Assembly (NCBI GenBank): GCA_900540535.1
Contig: UQGM01000011.1
Span: 1 to 58,673 of the forward strand
Direction of reading: 5' to 3'
Origin: an uncultured Oscillospiraceae bacterium
Lineage (GTDB): Bacteria; Bacillota; Clostridia; Oscillospirales; Acutalibacteraceae
Length of the DNA: 58,673 nt
The notes under the pieces were generated by a model, which saw only the letters and a list, made by a program, of their open reading frames with translations, was not told where the DNA came from and made no database searches. The translations under genes were made by a program, and so were the position numbers. Below, piece after piece: positions 1-8,460 of this stretch. The number at the start of each line of letters is the position of its first letter. Position 1 is the first letter of the stretch.

Positions 1-55
1 TTGCCGTACGACGGTTTTCAAGACCGTTCCGTTATAACCACTTCGGTATCTCTCC
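1..55 (-). tRNA. tRNA-Ser (anticodon UGA), 3' part cut off by the window edge
   Basis: Read on the minus strand, the sequence starts with the acceptor strand GGAGAGA and has an anticodon stem ACGGT/ACCGT around the loop CTTGAAA. The anticodon TGA (plus-strand positions 18-20) reads UCA-type serine codons. The sequence runs into the variable arm (CGTACGGC) and leaves the window before the T arm and 3' acceptor strand. A long variable arm is typical of class II tRNAs such as tRNA-Ser. Confidence 0.88.
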
Positions 56-129
56 ATAAGCGACGGAATAAATTTTATCACATCATTATATTTTTGTCAA
101 CATAATTATATAACATTTTTTAACTAAAG

Positions 130-159
130 TAAAAATCCCTCTCTTTTTGGGAGAGGGAT
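130..159 (-). terminator. Rho-independent terminator of the small unknown gene
   Basis: A 9-bp perfect stem, ATCCCTCTC (135-143) with GAGAGGGAT (151-159), has a 7-nt loop. On the minus strand it is followed by TTTTTACTT. It lies just after the stop of the minus-strand gene at 165-482. Confidence 0.85.
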
Positions 160-164
160 GAATC

Positions 165-482
165 TTAACCAACTCTGCAGCCGTTTTTGACTTTGATTTT
201 GCCAAGGAACGGAACCTTTAAGGAACCGTCAAAATGATCATCATCTATGAAAGTCATTGTAGCAACAAGCTCTTTTCCGGGAAGCACCGGAGTTGTTCCT
301 GTGCCCACAAGGGTGTTTCCGTTTTCCTCATGGACTTCGATGACGTTAATTTCAGGAATCGGAGTACCCTCTGCGCCGAATACAAAAGCGTATTCTCCGT
401 TATTGTCGGAAATTTCAATGGTGATTGTGCCTTTGTAGAACATAGTATCTACTTTGCATTCCCATTTGCCTAAACCTATCAT
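165..482 (-). CDS. Small protein of unknown function (105 aa)
   Basis: I do not recognise this family. The protein has no signal peptide or membrane segment. It is rich in alternating hydrophobic and polar stretches that suggest a small beta-sheet domain, and it has repeated Gly/Pro turns (for example LPGKELVATMTF and VPFLGKIKVKNG near the end). The start is well supported: AGAGGAGG lies 8-9 nt before the ATG, and the gene ends in a strong terminator, so it is a single-gene transcription unit. Neighbours (tRNA-Ser and plsC) give no clue to its role. The start and terminator make it a real gene; the function is open. Confidence 0.75.
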   Translation of the reverse strand: MIGLGKWECKVDTMFYKGTITIEISDNNGEYAFVFGAEGTPIPEINVIEVHEENGNTLVGTGTTPVLPGKELVATMTFIDDDHFDGSLKVPFLGKIKVKNGCRVG

Positions 483-599
483 GAAAAAACCTCCTCTAAT
501 ATTTATTATCTGCCCATAATTCTATCATATTTTTTTCTTTGATAAAATAGGACTAAATGACAATATTAAAGTCTGATATTCGGCATTATGACAATGATT

Positions 600-1331
600 T
601 TATTTGTGATTTTCTGTAAAAGTATTTTCAAGGGAGGCTTTGATTTCGGGACCGAGGGTTTTGAAATCTGCTTTGGTAAGCTCTGTTGTGTCAATGGGCG
701 GCAGAATAGTCACATTAACAGTTCCGGGAACCATCCAGTTTTTGTTGGCTTCCATTATTTTGTATGTTCCGTCAAGGAGCACCGGTACAATTGGAACTCT
801 TGTCTTTTCGGCGATTTTAAAAGCACCGCCTTTAAACGGACCCATGTTATCGCTTTTACTTCTTGTACCCTCCGGGAAGATTATTATTGAGTATCCGGAT
901 TTGATTTTGTCGGCTGCTTCATTGAGAGCTTTCACAGCTTCTCTGGGATTTTCACGGTCAATGAATACACAGCCGAGATAATCCATCCAGGTGGGGACAA
1001 ATGGGATTTTCTTTGCTTCCTTTTTTGCTATAAAGCCGTTGGGCTTATCGAGACTTGTGAGCAGCACCGGGATGTCATAAAGTCCCTGATGATTGCTTAC
1101 GAAAAGAGCTGGACCATCGGGGAGATTCTCTTTACCGGTTACGTTTACCTTTACCCCTGCAAGACGCATGAGTCGAGTTGCCCATTTGTAAACGGTTTTT
1201 CTCAGGTAAGCATCTCTTTCTTCAATTTTGCCCTGCTCGGTGAGATTTTTAAGCTTTGAGGTCTTGGGCAGAACAAATATCAGATAGAGAAAAAAGTAAA
1301 TAAACCATATTATTGTGCGTATGTATCGCAT
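600..1331 (-). CDS. plsC: 1-acyl-sn-glycerol-3-phosphate acyltransferase (PlsC family)
   Basis: This 243-residue membrane-associated enzyme should acylate lysophosphatidic acid to phosphatidic acid in phospholipid synthesis. An N-terminal hydrophobic segment (about residues 6-22) likely anchors it to the membrane. The HX4D motif is NHQGLYD (His81, Asp86), and FPEGTRS at 152-158 is the second conserved block that binds the glycerol-phosphate. Length is normal for the family. The start at 1331 is chosen over an upstream in-frame codon at 1352 because AAGGAG sits 6 nt before this ATG. It is transcribed away from the sensor kinase gene. Acyl-chain preference cannot be read from sequence. Confidence 0.9.
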   Translation of the reverse strand: MRYIRTIIWFIYFFLYLIFVLPKTSKLKNLTEQGKIEERDAYLRKTVYKWATRLMRLAGVKVNVTGKENLPDGPALFVSNHQGLYDIPVLLTSLDKPNGFIAKKEAKKIPFVPTWMDYLGCVFIDRENPREAVKALNEAADKIKSGYSIIIFPEGTRSKSDNMGPFKGGAFKIAEKTRVPIVPVLLDGTYKIMEANKNWMVPGTVNVTILPPIDTTELTKADFKTLGPEIKASLENTFTENHK

Positions 1332-1513
1332 AGCTTTCTCCTTTTGTCGCAAGGACGATTATTTATAACTGATTAATTTTAACACTTTAAAACCTGAAAC
1401 ACAACTCTGTAAGTAAGTTAAAGGATTTTAAAATAATATGCTGTATGCACAGACTTATATTTGTGATATTATATTTATGAATTATAATAATTATGGATTT
1501 GAGGAGAAAGAAA

Positions 1514-2857
1514 ATGGGGCCGATAATAGATATAACACCGCTATTTCCATATAGAATACTAATGCACATTGCAGAGGTGTTTGCGTATTACAACATAGCC
1601 CACAGTATTACAAAGGATAAATATCATCCTGCAATTACCATAGCGGCAATATTTGCGGCGAAAGAACTTTGGGCTGCATTGTTGTTTAATACACCTATTG
1701 AAATTACGGGCTATATATTTTTTGGAATAACTTTATTTATCATTTTAAGGTTACTGACAAAGGGTCGGACTTCAGAAATGGTTGTATCTGTGATTTTTGG
1801 TATACTTTCCAAAATTGTTACTGCCCTTGCGATGTCTATAGTATTAGAGATTTTTTACTCTAGAAATCATTTGGCACTAATGGAAACACTTGGTAAAAAT
1901 GAAGCTTTTCTGTATAGCTTTTTATGTCAATGCATATTTACTGTAGCGATAAGTTATTTTTTTGTAGTAATACTTAAATTTTTTTACAGAAGAAAAACTT
2001 CTTCGGGTAAAAACAGTAAGCCTATGCTGCTATTTTCGTTTTTTCCTGTGTCGCATATTTCTATTTTTTTTATTGTGTTTTTTTTGAATTCTGTTGAACC
2101 TGTTTATTTTAAAGACATTGGCTTGGCAGTAAATATTGCTATTGTTGCATTTATGCTTGCGATCATGCTCTTCGACTGCCTGTTCCCCTTCGCCATGGAC
2201 TATTTTGAAGCCATTGAGGAAAGAAACCTTCTCAACGAAAGAGCTTTGACAAAAAGCAAAATGGAATATCAGCAGGTGCTTATGCGTAAAGAAGACCAGC
2301 AGGAGTTCCGAAAAGTAAAGCATGATTACGCAAATCTAATATCCGCCGCAAAGGGATTTATAGAAATCGGCAAGCCTGAAAAGGCTTTGGAAATTCTTCA
2401 GCGCACCAATGATGACATAACGGGACTTTCACGATTTTCACTTTGCTACAATGAAACTGTTAATACTATTATATATATGAAAAAGCAGGAGGCGGAAAAG
2501 AACCGCATTAAAGTAAAGGCGGAAGTGGAGGAGCATTATTCCCTTAATGTGGATGATTACGATTTTTGCCGTGTACTCGGAAATATAATTGATAACGCCG
2601 TGAATGCTCTCGGGGAGTTTGAAGGTGAAAAGCTTTTCAAACTCAGTATAGAGATAGATGAGGACTTTGTCCGTATCAAAGGTGAAAATCCGTTCGATGC
2701 AGCGAAAGCGAAGAGAAAACGCAGGTCAAAGGATCACGGACACGGTACGATTATTATAAAGGATATTGCATCAAAGTATGACGGAAGTTATAATGTAAGA
2801 CAGGAAAACGGAATCTGGTATACGGATACCGTTCTCAGGAACATAAAAATAAAATAA
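1514..2857 (+). CDS. Orphan sensor histidine kinase with GHKL ATPase domain (AgrC/CitA-like)
   Basis: The N-terminal half (about residues 1-225) is hydrophobic with six or seven probable membrane helices and no extracellular domain, as in peptide-sensing AgrC-type kinases. A coiled segment then carries the phospho-acceptor motif VKHDYANLI (His270), of the Spo0B/AgrC type rather than the usual HisKA type. The ATPase domain has an N box (NIIDNAVNAL, Asp360-Asn361) and a G-box (GHGTIIIKDI). The start at 1514 is preferred over 1493 because GAGGAGAAAG precedes it by about 5 nt. No response regulator or signal-peptide gene is adjacent, so its partner must be elsewhere or it is an orphan. The ligand is unknown. 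Confidence 0.82.
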   Translation: MGPIIDITPLFPYRILMHIAEVFAYYNIAHSITKDKYHPAITIAAIFAAKELWAALLFNTPIEITGYIFFGITLFIILRLLTKGRTSEMVVSVIFGILSKIVTALAMSIVLEIFYSRNHLALMETLGKNEAFLYSFLCQCIFTVAISYFFVVILKFFYRRKTSSGKNSKPMLLFSFFPVSHISIFFIVFFLNSVEPVYFKDIGLAVNIAIVAFMLAIMLFDCLFPFAMDYFEAIEERNLLNERALTKSKMEYQQVLMRKEDQQEFRKVKHDYANLISAAKGFIEIGKPEKALEILQRTNDDITGLSRFSLCYNETVNTIIYMKKQEAEKNRIKVKAEVEEHYSLNVDDYDFCRVLGNIIDNAVNALGEFEGEKLFKLSIEIDEDFVRIKGENPFDAAKAKRKRRSKDHGHGTIIIKDIASKYDGSYNVRQENGIWYTDTVLRNIKIK

Positions 2858-2873
2858 TCTCTTTAAAATTTTT

Positions 2874-2904
2874 GCGTCCGGATTTGTATTATACCGGCTT
2901 TTTT
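2874..2904 (+). terminator. Weak candidate terminator after the sensor kinase
   Basis: CCGGAT (2878-2883) can pair with AT-A-CCGG (2891-2897), with one bulged A, and is followed by CTTTTTTG. The stem is short, so this is a weak call. Confidence 0.4.
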
Positions 2905-2985
2905 GAGGCTGTTTATCCATTTTTATGCCATAATTGAGGCTTAAAATCTTATGGATAAAATGACGAAAATTTTTTCAAAAAGTTG

Positions 2986-3014
2986 TTGCAATTGCAGAAG
3001 ATGCATGGTATAAT
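2986..3014 (+). promoter_or_regulatory. Sigma-70/SigA promoter of the ribosomal protein operon
   Basis: TTGCAA (2986-2991) is followed by a 17-bp spacer and TATAAT (3009-3014). TG at 3006-3007 makes an extended -10 element. The transcript would start near 3021, leaving a leader of about 290 nt before rpsJ. Confidence 0.8.
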
Positions 3015-3020
3015 ACTTGA

Positions 3021-3308
3021 GCATGCAAATGTGCATGATGATATGCGATGATGCAGGAGGTAGCCGCTCTGAGAAGCGGGAAATTTCTGCGGAGTATGTC
3101 CGATTTTCAAACCGGGCGCAATTTATATGGTTAAACCGACTGGGGCACACCTGTTCCTTGTGTGTCTTGAGGTGCGACCGAATGCTAGAAGAGCCAAACA
3201 CCCGGGTTGATTGAAAAATCTACTCGGTTTTTAAAAAGGAACGGGCGGAACGCCCGGAACAGTGTGAGGAATTTCAGCAATGCCCGCCAAATTTAAGGAG
3301 GCGCAACC
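3021..3308 (+). promoter_or_regulatory. Long structured 5' leader of the ribosomal operon
   Basis: The region between the promoter and rpsJ has no convincing ORF but has several hairpins: CCGCT/AGCGG (3064-3079), GGGCACAC with GTGTGTCT (about 3140-3170), a terminator-like hairpin (3202-3232) and CGGGCG/CGCCCG (3242-3256). The rpsJ ribosome site AAGGAGG ends about 7 nt before its ATG. A leader of this length before rpsJ suggests autogenous control by a ribosomal protein. That is known for the S10 leader in enterobacteria; here it is inferred from structure only. Confidence 0.55.
3202..3232 (+). terminator. Candidate attenuator hairpin in the rpsJ leader
   Basis: CCGGGTTGAT (3202-3211) pairs with ATCTACTCGG (3218-3227), with one wobble and one mismatch, around the loop TGAAAA. 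It is directly followed by five T. This is intrinsic-terminator geometry inside the leader, about 80 nt before rpsJ, so it would act as a conditional stop. Confidence 0.5.
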
Positions 3309-3620
3309 ATGGCAACCACAGAGAAAGTCAGAATCAGACTTAAGGGCTATGACCACAATCTTGTTGACAAAGCTGCTGAGAAGATTGTAGAAACAGCAAA
3401 GCGCACAAACGCTCAGGTTTCAGGTCCTGTCCCGCTGCCCACAGAGAAGGAAGTAGTTACAATCCTTCGTGCTGTACACAAGTACAAGTATTCCCGTGAG
3501 CAGTTCGAGCAGCGCACACACAAAAGGCTTATCGACATTCTCAGACCCTCAAACAAAACAATTGAGGCTCTGACAGGTCTTGAGCTTCCCGCCGGCGTAG
3601 AAATCGAAATCAAGCTTTAA
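3309..3620 (+). CDS. rpsJ: 30S ribosomal protein S10
   Basis: At 103 aa this is full length for S10 of the 30S head, which also acts as NusE in antitermination complexes. The conserved run from RIRLKGYDH at the N-terminus through PTEK and the Lys/Arg-rich segment up to QRTHKRLIDI is present. It is the first gene of the long ribosomal operon and follows the structured leader. A strong AAGGAGG precedes its ATG. Confidence 0.97.
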   Translation: MATTEKVRIRLKGYDHNLVDKAAEKIVETAKRTNAQVSGPVPLPTEKEVVTILRAVHKYKYSREQFEQRTHKRLIDILRPSNKTIEALTGLELPAGVEIEIKL

Positions 3621-3696
3621 TTCAAGGCTTGCACGAAAAACGCCGAAAGGTCAAGTTGGCAAAAGTCAACCAATAACCGAAGGAGGAAAGTAAATT

Positions 3697-4329
3697 ATGC
3701 AAAAAGGTCTTATCGGAAAGAAGATTGGCATGACTCAGCTTTTCTTAGACAACGGTAACGTAGTTCCCGTAACAGTCGTTGAAGCTGGTCCCTGCGTAAT
3801 CGTCCAGAAGAAGACAGTCGAAAATGACGGCTATGAAGCTGTTCAGTTCGGCTACGGCGATGTTAAGGCATCAAGGGTTAACAAGCCCATGAAAGGCCAC
3901 TTCGCAAAGAACGATGTCGCTCCCAAGAAGGTTCTCAGAGAGTTCAGATTCGCTGATATCAGCGCTCTCAACGTAGGCGACATCATCAAGGCAGACACAT
4001 TTGCTGTTGGCGACAAAGTAGACGTTGTCGGAACAAGCAAAGGTAAAGGAACTGCCGGCGCCATCAAGAGATGGAACTTCGGCCGCCTTAAGGAATCACA
4101 CGGTACAGGTCCCGTTGCAAGACATGCAGGTTCACTGGGTGCTTGCTCCGATCCTTCCAGAGTTTTCAAAGGCAAGAAGCTTGCAGGACATCTCGGTAAT
4201 GAGCGTGTAACAATCCAGAATTTAGACGTTGTTAAAGTTGATGTTGAAAACAACCTTATCGCTATCAAGGGCGCCATCCCCGGACCCAAGGGCGGTATCG
4301 TAGTTATCTCCGACAGCGTCAAAGCGTAA
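3697..4329 (+). CDS. rplC: 50S ribosomal protein L3
   Basis: This 210-residue protein is complete. It starts MQKGLIGKKIGMTQLF, the family signature, and contains the long extension that reaches the peptidyl-transferase centre (KGKGTAGAIKRWNF through GSLGACSDPSRVFKGKK). L3 is an early assembly protein of the 50S subunit. A 76-nt gap after rpsJ carries AAGGAGGAAAG before the ATG. Confidence 0.97.
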   Translation: MQKGLIGKKIGMTQLFLDNGNVVPVTVVEAGPCVIVQKKTVENDGYEAVQFGYGDVKASRVNKPMKGHFAKNDVAPKKVLREFRFADISALNVGDIIKADTFAVGDKVDVVGTSKGKGTAGAIKRWNFGRLKESHGTGPVARHAGSLGACSDPSRVFKGKKLAGHLGNERVTIQNLDVVKVDVENNLIAIKGAIPGPKGGIVVISDSVKA

Positions 4330-4346
4330 GGGAAGGAGTGTAACGA

Positions 4347-4970
4347 ATGCCTAACGTAACAGTATTTGACATGACCGGCAAGAAGGTCTCTGAGCTTGCT
4401 CTTGCAGACAGCGTTTTTGCAATCGAGCCCAGCGTTTCGGCTATGCATCTTTGCGTAGTTAACTATCTTGCAAACCAGCGTCAGGGCACACAGTCGACCC
4501 TTACACGCGCTGAGGTAAGCGGCGGCGGCAAAAAGCCGTGGCGCCAGAAGGGTACAGGCCGTGCAAGACAGGGTTCAACCCGTGCTCCCCAGTGGACACA
4601 CGGCGGAATCGCACACGGACCCAAGCCCCGTGAGTATGGTTTCTCCATCAACAAGAAGGTCAGAAGACTTGCAATGAAGTCAGCTCTCTCAGTTAAGGCT
4701 GCTGCAAGCGAGATTGTTGTTCTCGACAAGCTTGAGCTTGAGGCAATCAAGACAAAAGAGATGGTAAAGGTTCTCGGCGCTCTTGAGACAGGAAAGAAAG
4801 TACTTATCGTACTTCCTGAGAAGAACGACATCGTTTACAGAAGCGCAAGAAACATTGCAGGTGTACAGACAACTCTTGTAAATACACTCAATGTTTACGA
4901 TATCCTCAACTGCGACACAATGGTAGTTGTTAAGGATGCCGTTGCAAAAATCGAGGAGGTATACGCATGA
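4347..4970 (+). CDS. rplD: 50S ribosomal protein L4
   Basis: The 207 residues match the usual L4 length. The internal extended loop that lines the exit tunnel is visible as GGGKKPWRQKGTGRARQGS. L4 is the autogenous repressor of the S10 operon in E. coli, which is relevant to the attenuator-like hairpin before rpsJ, though such control is not established here. Its end overlaps the rplW start by 4 nt (ATGA type), suggesting coupled translation. Confidence 0.97.
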   Translation: MPNVTVFDMTGKKVSELALADSVFAIEPSVSAMHLCVVNYLANQRQGTQSTLTRAEVSGGGKKPWRQKGTGRARQGSTRAPQWTHGGIAHGPKPREYGFSINKKVRRLAMKSALSVKAAASEIVVLDKLELEAIKTKEMVKVLGALETGKKVLIVLPEKNDIVYRSARNIAGVQTTLVNTLNVYDILNCDTMVVVKDAVAKIEEVYA

Positions 4971-5260
4971 AAACAGCACAGGACATTATCCTCCGCCCGG
5001 TAATCACCGAGGAGAGCATGCAGGGTACCGCTTTTAAAAAGTATACTTTCAAGGTAGCAAAGACCGCTAACAAGATCGAGATTGCCAAGGCAGTCGAGAA
5101 GATCTTCGGAGTTAAGGTTGCTAAGGTTAACACCCTTAACGTGCGTGGTCAGCTCAGAAGACAGGGCCGTTTCGAGGGATACACTCCTTCATGGAAGAAA
5201 GCTGTCGTAACACTTACAGAGGATTCCAAGACTATCGACTTCTTCGATGGCATGATGTAA
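4967..5260 (+). CDS. rplW: 50S ribosomal protein L23
   Basis: This 97-residue protein at the exit-tunnel rim docks trigger factor and SRP. The family pattern IILRPVITEESM near the start and the basic segment VNTLNVRGQLRRQGR are present. The ATG overlaps the rplD stop. Confidence 0.96.
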   Translation: MKTAQDIILRPVITEESMQGTAFKKYTFKVAKTANKIEIAKAVEKIFGVKVAKVNTLNVRGQLRRQGRFEGYTPSWKKAVVTLTEDSKTIDFFDGMM

Positions 5261-5339
5261 TCCCAACCCACAATAATCCGGCGGTAACGTATGGAGAATG
5301 ACATTACTCCGCAAAGCCGCTCAGAGGAGAGTGAAACAA

Positions 5340-6173
5340 ATGTCGATAAAGGTCTATAAACCGACTACAAACTCAAGACGTAATATGTCGGTTACAGATT
5401 ATTCCGAGCTTTCAAAGTGCGGCCCCGAAAGAAGCCTTCTTGCTCCCCTTAACAAGAAGTCAGGCCGTAACAGCTACGGTAGAATAACAGTCCGTCACAG
5501 AGGCGGCGGAAACAGAAAGAAATATCGTATCATCGACTTTAAGCGTGATAAGTTCGATATGCCCGCAACAGTACTCACCGTTGAGTATGACCCCAACCGT
5601 TCAGCACACATTGCTCTTGTTCAGTACGAGGACGGAGAGAAGAGATACATTCTCGCTCCCGCAGGACTTAAGGTTGGCGATAAAGTTGAGGCTGGCGCAA
5701 ATGCCGACATTAAACCCGGCAATGCACTTCCCCTCGTAAATATCCCCACCGGTACATTCCTCCACAACATCGAGCTCAACCCCGGCAGAGGCGGCCAGCT
5801 TGCTCGTGCAGCAGGTAACTCCGCTCAGCTCATGGCTAAGGAGAACGGCTACGCTCTTCTTCGTCTTCCCTCCGGTGAGCTTCGCAATGTTTCAGTTAAC
5901 TGCATGGCAACTGTTGGTCAGGTAGGCAATGTTGACCACGAGAACGTTAAAATCGGTAAGGCAGGACGTAAACGTCACATGGGCTGGAGACCTACAGTTC
6001 GTGGTTCAGTCATGAACCCCTGCGATCACCCCCACGGTGGTGGTGAAGGTAAAGCTCCCATCGGTCGTCCCGGACCTGTTACACCTTGGGGCAAGCCTGC
6101 TCTTGGTTACAAGACTCGTGCCAAGAAGAATCGCTCCGATAAGTTTATCGTGAGACGCCGTAACGGCAAGTAA
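5340..6173 (+). CDS. rplB: 50S ribosomal protein L2
   Basis: This 277-residue core 50S protein helps join the subunits and supports peptidyl transfer. The C-terminal signature HPHGGGEGKAPIGR, with the histidine tied to peptidyl-transferase activity, and PVTPWGKPALGYKTR are intact. The start at 5340 is chosen over an in-frame codon at 5298: AGAGGAG lies before it and the protein then begins MSIKVYKPTTNSRR as in other bacteria. Confidence 0.97.
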   Translation: MSIKVYKPTTNSRRNMSVTDYSELSKCGPERSLLAPLNKKSGRNSYGRITVRHRGGGNRKKYRIIDFKRDKFDMPATVLTVEYDPNRSAHIALVQYEDGEKRYILAPAGLKVGDKVEAGANADIKPGNALPLVNIPTGTFLHNIELNPGRGGQLARAAGNSAQLMAKENGYALLRLPSGELRNVSVNCMATVGQVGNVDHENVKIGKAGRKRHMGWRPTVRGSVMNPCDHPHGGGEGKAPIGRPGPVTPWGKPALGYKTRAKKNRSDKFIVRRRNGK

Positions 6174-6195
6174 TCGGTGAAAGGAGCTAAGAAAT

Positions 6196-6477
6196 ATGGG
6201 CAGAAGCGTTAAAAAAGGACCTTTTGTGCAGGAAAAGCTGCTCAAGAGAGTTCAGGATATGAACGATAAGGGCGAGAAAATCGTTCTTAAAACATGGAGC
6301 CGCAGCTCCACAATTTTCCCGGATTTCGTAGGCCACACCTTCGCTGTTCATGACGGACGCAAGCACGTTCCGGTTTATGTAACAGAGGATATGGTAGGTC
6401 ATAAGCTGGGTGAATTTGCACCGACCAGAACATTCAAAGGTCATGCAGGTTCAAAAACTTCAAATAACGGCAAATAA
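6196..6477 (+). CDS. rpsS: 30S ribosomal protein S19
   Basis: The 93-residue protein of the 30S head starts MGRSVKKGPFV and contains the conserved TWSRSSTIFPDFVGHTFAVHDG region. It forms a complex with S13 near the A site. Length and position between rplB and rplV are standard. Confidence 0.97.
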   Translation: MGRSVKKGPFVQEKLLKRVQDMNDKGEKIVLKTWSRSSTIFPDFVGHTFAVHDGRKHVPVYVTEDMVGHKLGEFAPTRTFKGHAGSKTSNNGK

Positions 6478-6504
6478 ACCAGTCGAAAGGAGTGTGTAAA
6501 AACT

Positions 6505-6840
6505 ATGGAAGCTAAGGCTAAAGTGACAAATGTCAGAATTGCACCCCGTAAGGTTCAGATAGTTCTCGACCTTATCCGCAATCAGCCTGCAGATAAAGCC
6601 ATGGCAATACTCAAGCACACGCCCAAGGCTGCTTGTGAAGTGCTTGAGAAACTTTTAAAATCTGCAATGTCAAATGCGGAAACAAACCATAACATGGATC
6701 CCAACAGACTTTATGTTGCAGAGTGCTACGCTTGTCCCGGACCCATCCTCAAGCGTATCAGACCCAGAGCACAGGGACGTGCTTTCCGCATCAATAAGAG
6801 AACATCGCACATCACCCTTGTACTCAAGGAAATGGAATAA
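6505..6840 (+). CDS. rplV: 50S ribosomal protein L22
   Basis: At 111 aa it matches the family. The N-terminal globular part (VRIAPRKVQIVLDLIR) is followed by the beta-hairpin that reaches into the exit tunnel (GPILKRIRPRAQGRAF). The hairpin is unaltered at the positions where macrolide-resistance changes occur, as far as eye inspection allows. Confidence 0.97.
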   Translation: MEAKAKVTNVRIAPRKVQIVLDLIRNQPADKAMAILKHTPKAACEVLEKLLKSAMSNAETNHNMDPNRLYVAECYACPGPILKRIRPRAQGRAFRINKRTSHITLVLKEME

Positions 6841-6859
6841 GCGAAGAGGAGGTTAAATA

Positions 6860-7528
6860 ATGGGCCAGAAAATTAATCCCACCGGTTTAAGAATCGGCGT
6901 TATTAAGGATTGGGAATCTCGCTGGTATTCAAAGGCTGAAACCTTTGGCGATACCCTCGTTGAGGACTATAACCTCCGTGAGTTCCTCCTTAAAACATTG
7001 GCGCCTGCCGGTGTTCCGAAAATTGAGATTGAGCGTGACGCAAAGCGTGTACGCATCAACATCTTCTGTGCAAAGCCCGGCATGGTAATCGGCCGTGGCG
7101 GTGCTGAGATCGATAAGCTCAAGGCAACTTGTGAAAAGATGCTCGGCAAAGAGGTTGCTCTCAACATCGTTGAGATTAAGCAGCCCGACCTTAATGCACA
7201 GCTTGTTGCTGAGAACATTGCAGCACAGCTTGAAAGACGTGTATCTTTCCGCCGTGCCCTTAAGCAGTCCATCGGACGTGCAATGAAGCTTGGCGCAAGA
7301 GGTATTAAAACTCAGGTTTCCGGCCGTCTCGGCGGTGCTGAAATCGCAAGAACAGAAACTTACCATGAGGGAACAATTCCGCTTCAGACAATCAGAGCCG
7401 ACATCGACTACGGCTTTGCAGAGGCTAAGACAACCTACGGCCGTATCGGCGTTAAGGTTTGGCTTTACAGAGGCGAGGTTCTCCGTGACAGCCGCAAGGC
7501 ATCCCGCAGGGAAGGAGGAGCTAAATAA
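6860..7528 (+). CDS. rpsC: 30S ribosomal protein S3
   Basis: This 222-residue protein lies at the mRNA entry channel. The KH domain motif is GMVIGRGGAEIDKL and the C-terminal domain carries the VSGRLGGAEIAR run. It starts MGQKINPTGLRIGV as expected. Its last base overlaps the rplP start codon. Confidence 0.97.
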   Translation: MGQKINPTGLRIGVIKDWESRWYSKAETFGDTLVEDYNLREFLLKTLAPAGVPKIEIERDAKRVRINIFCAKPGMVIGRGGAEIDKLKATCEKMLGKEVALNIVEIKQPDLNAQLVAENIAAQLERRVSFRRALKQSIGRAMKLGARGIKTQVSGRLGGAEIARTETYHEGTIPLQTIRADIDYGFAEAKTTYGRIGVKVWLYRGEVLRDSRKASRREGGAK

Positions 7529-7953
7529 TGTTATTGCCGAAGCGTGTTAAACACCGCAGAGTGCAGAGAGGCCGTCTTACAGGTACTGCAACTCGTGGTA
7601 ACAAAGTAAATTACGGTGATTTCGGACTTGTAGCTCTTGAGCCCGCATGGATCACTTCAAACCAGATTGAGGCAGCTCGTATCGCTATGACACGTTACAT
7701 TAAGCGTGGTGGTAAGGTTTGGATCAAAATCTTCCCCGACAAGCCGATCACAGAGAAGCCTGCAGAAACACGAATGGGTTCCGGTAAAGGATCTCCCGAA
7801 TATTGGGTAGCCGTAGTTAAGCCCGGCAGAGTAATGTTTGAAATCGCCGGTGTTGACGAGGCTCTTGCCCGCGAGGCTATGCGTCTTGCGGCTAACAAAT
7901 TGCCGATTAAGTGCAAATTTGTAACTAAGGAAGAAACGGGTGGTGAGCAGTAA
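7528..7953 (+). CDS. rplP: 50S ribosomal protein L16
   Basis: This 141-residue protein sits near the A-site tRNA and the base of the L7/L12 stalk. Motifs include PKRVKHRRVQRGR at the start and the arginine loop around RMGSGKGSPEYWVAVVKPG. It overlaps rpsC and rpmC by one base on each side, so the three genes are probably translationally coupled. Confidence 0.97.
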   Translation: MLLPKRVKHRRVQRGRLTGTATRGNKVNYGDFGLVALEPAWITSNQIEAARIAMTRYIKRGGKVWIKIFPDKPITEKPAETRMGSGKGSPEYWVAVVKPGRVMFEIAGVDEALAREAMRLAANKLPIKCKFVTKEETGGEQ

Positions 7954-8153
7954 TGAAAGCCAGTGAAATCAGAAAACTGTCCGCCGCAGAGCTTGACGCC
8001 AAGCTCCTTGAGTTGAAGGACGAGCTTTTTAATCTGCGCTTCCAGCAAGCCATAAACCAGCTCGATAACCCAATGCGTATAAGCGCCGTAAAGAAGGACA
8101 TCGCACGTATTAAAACAGTACAGCGCGAAGCCGAGATCGGCGCTAAGGCGTAA
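7953..8153 (+). CDS. rpmC: 50S ribosomal protein L29
   Basis: This small two-helix protein (66 aa) lies near the exit tunnel. It begins MKASEIRKLSAAELDAKL and contains the conserved LFNLRFQ motif. The ATG overlaps the rplP stop codon. Confidence 0.95.
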   Translation: MKASEIRKLSAAELDAKLLELKDELFNLRFQQAINQLDNPMRISAVKKDIARIKTVQREAEIGAKA

Positions 8154-8172
8154 GGGAAGGGAGGCTTAAGCA

Positions 8173-8430
8173 ATGAGCGAAAGAAACCTCAGAAAAACTC
8201 AGGTAGGCATTGTTACCAGCGACAAGATGGATAAGACCGTTGTTGTCTCTGTTAAAGACAGGGTAAAGCATCCGCTTTACAAAAAAATCATCAATCGTAC
8301 CGTTAAGCTTAAAGCACATGACGAAAACAATGAGTGCGGAATCGGCGACAGAGTTCTCGTTATGGAAACACGTCCCATGTCCAAGGACAAGAGATGGCGT
8401 GTAGCGGAAATCATAGAGAAAGCCAAATAA
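8173..8430 (+). CDS. rpsQ: 30S ribosomal protein S17
   Basis: This 85-residue OB-fold protein binds 16S rRNA early in 30S assembly. The conserved segments GIVTSDKMDKTVVVSV and the C-terminal TRPMSKDKRWRV are present. It is preceded by GGGAGG. Confidence 0.96.
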   Translation: MSERNLRKTQVGIVTSDKMDKTVVVSVKDRVKHPLYKKIINRTVKLKAHDENNECGIGDRVLVMETRPMSKDKRWRVAEIIEKAK

Positions 8431-8460
8431 TTTTGGCGTAAGCGCAAGGAGGAAAACACT

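Noticed and set aside
1493..1513. Earlier in-frame start of the sensor kinase
   Set aside because: The GAGGAG ribosome site lies inside this extension and fits the ATG at 1514.
1387..1569. Minus-strand 60-codon ORF overlapping the kinase start
   Set aside because: It overlaps the kinase gene in the other direction, has no ribosome site and is low in complexity.
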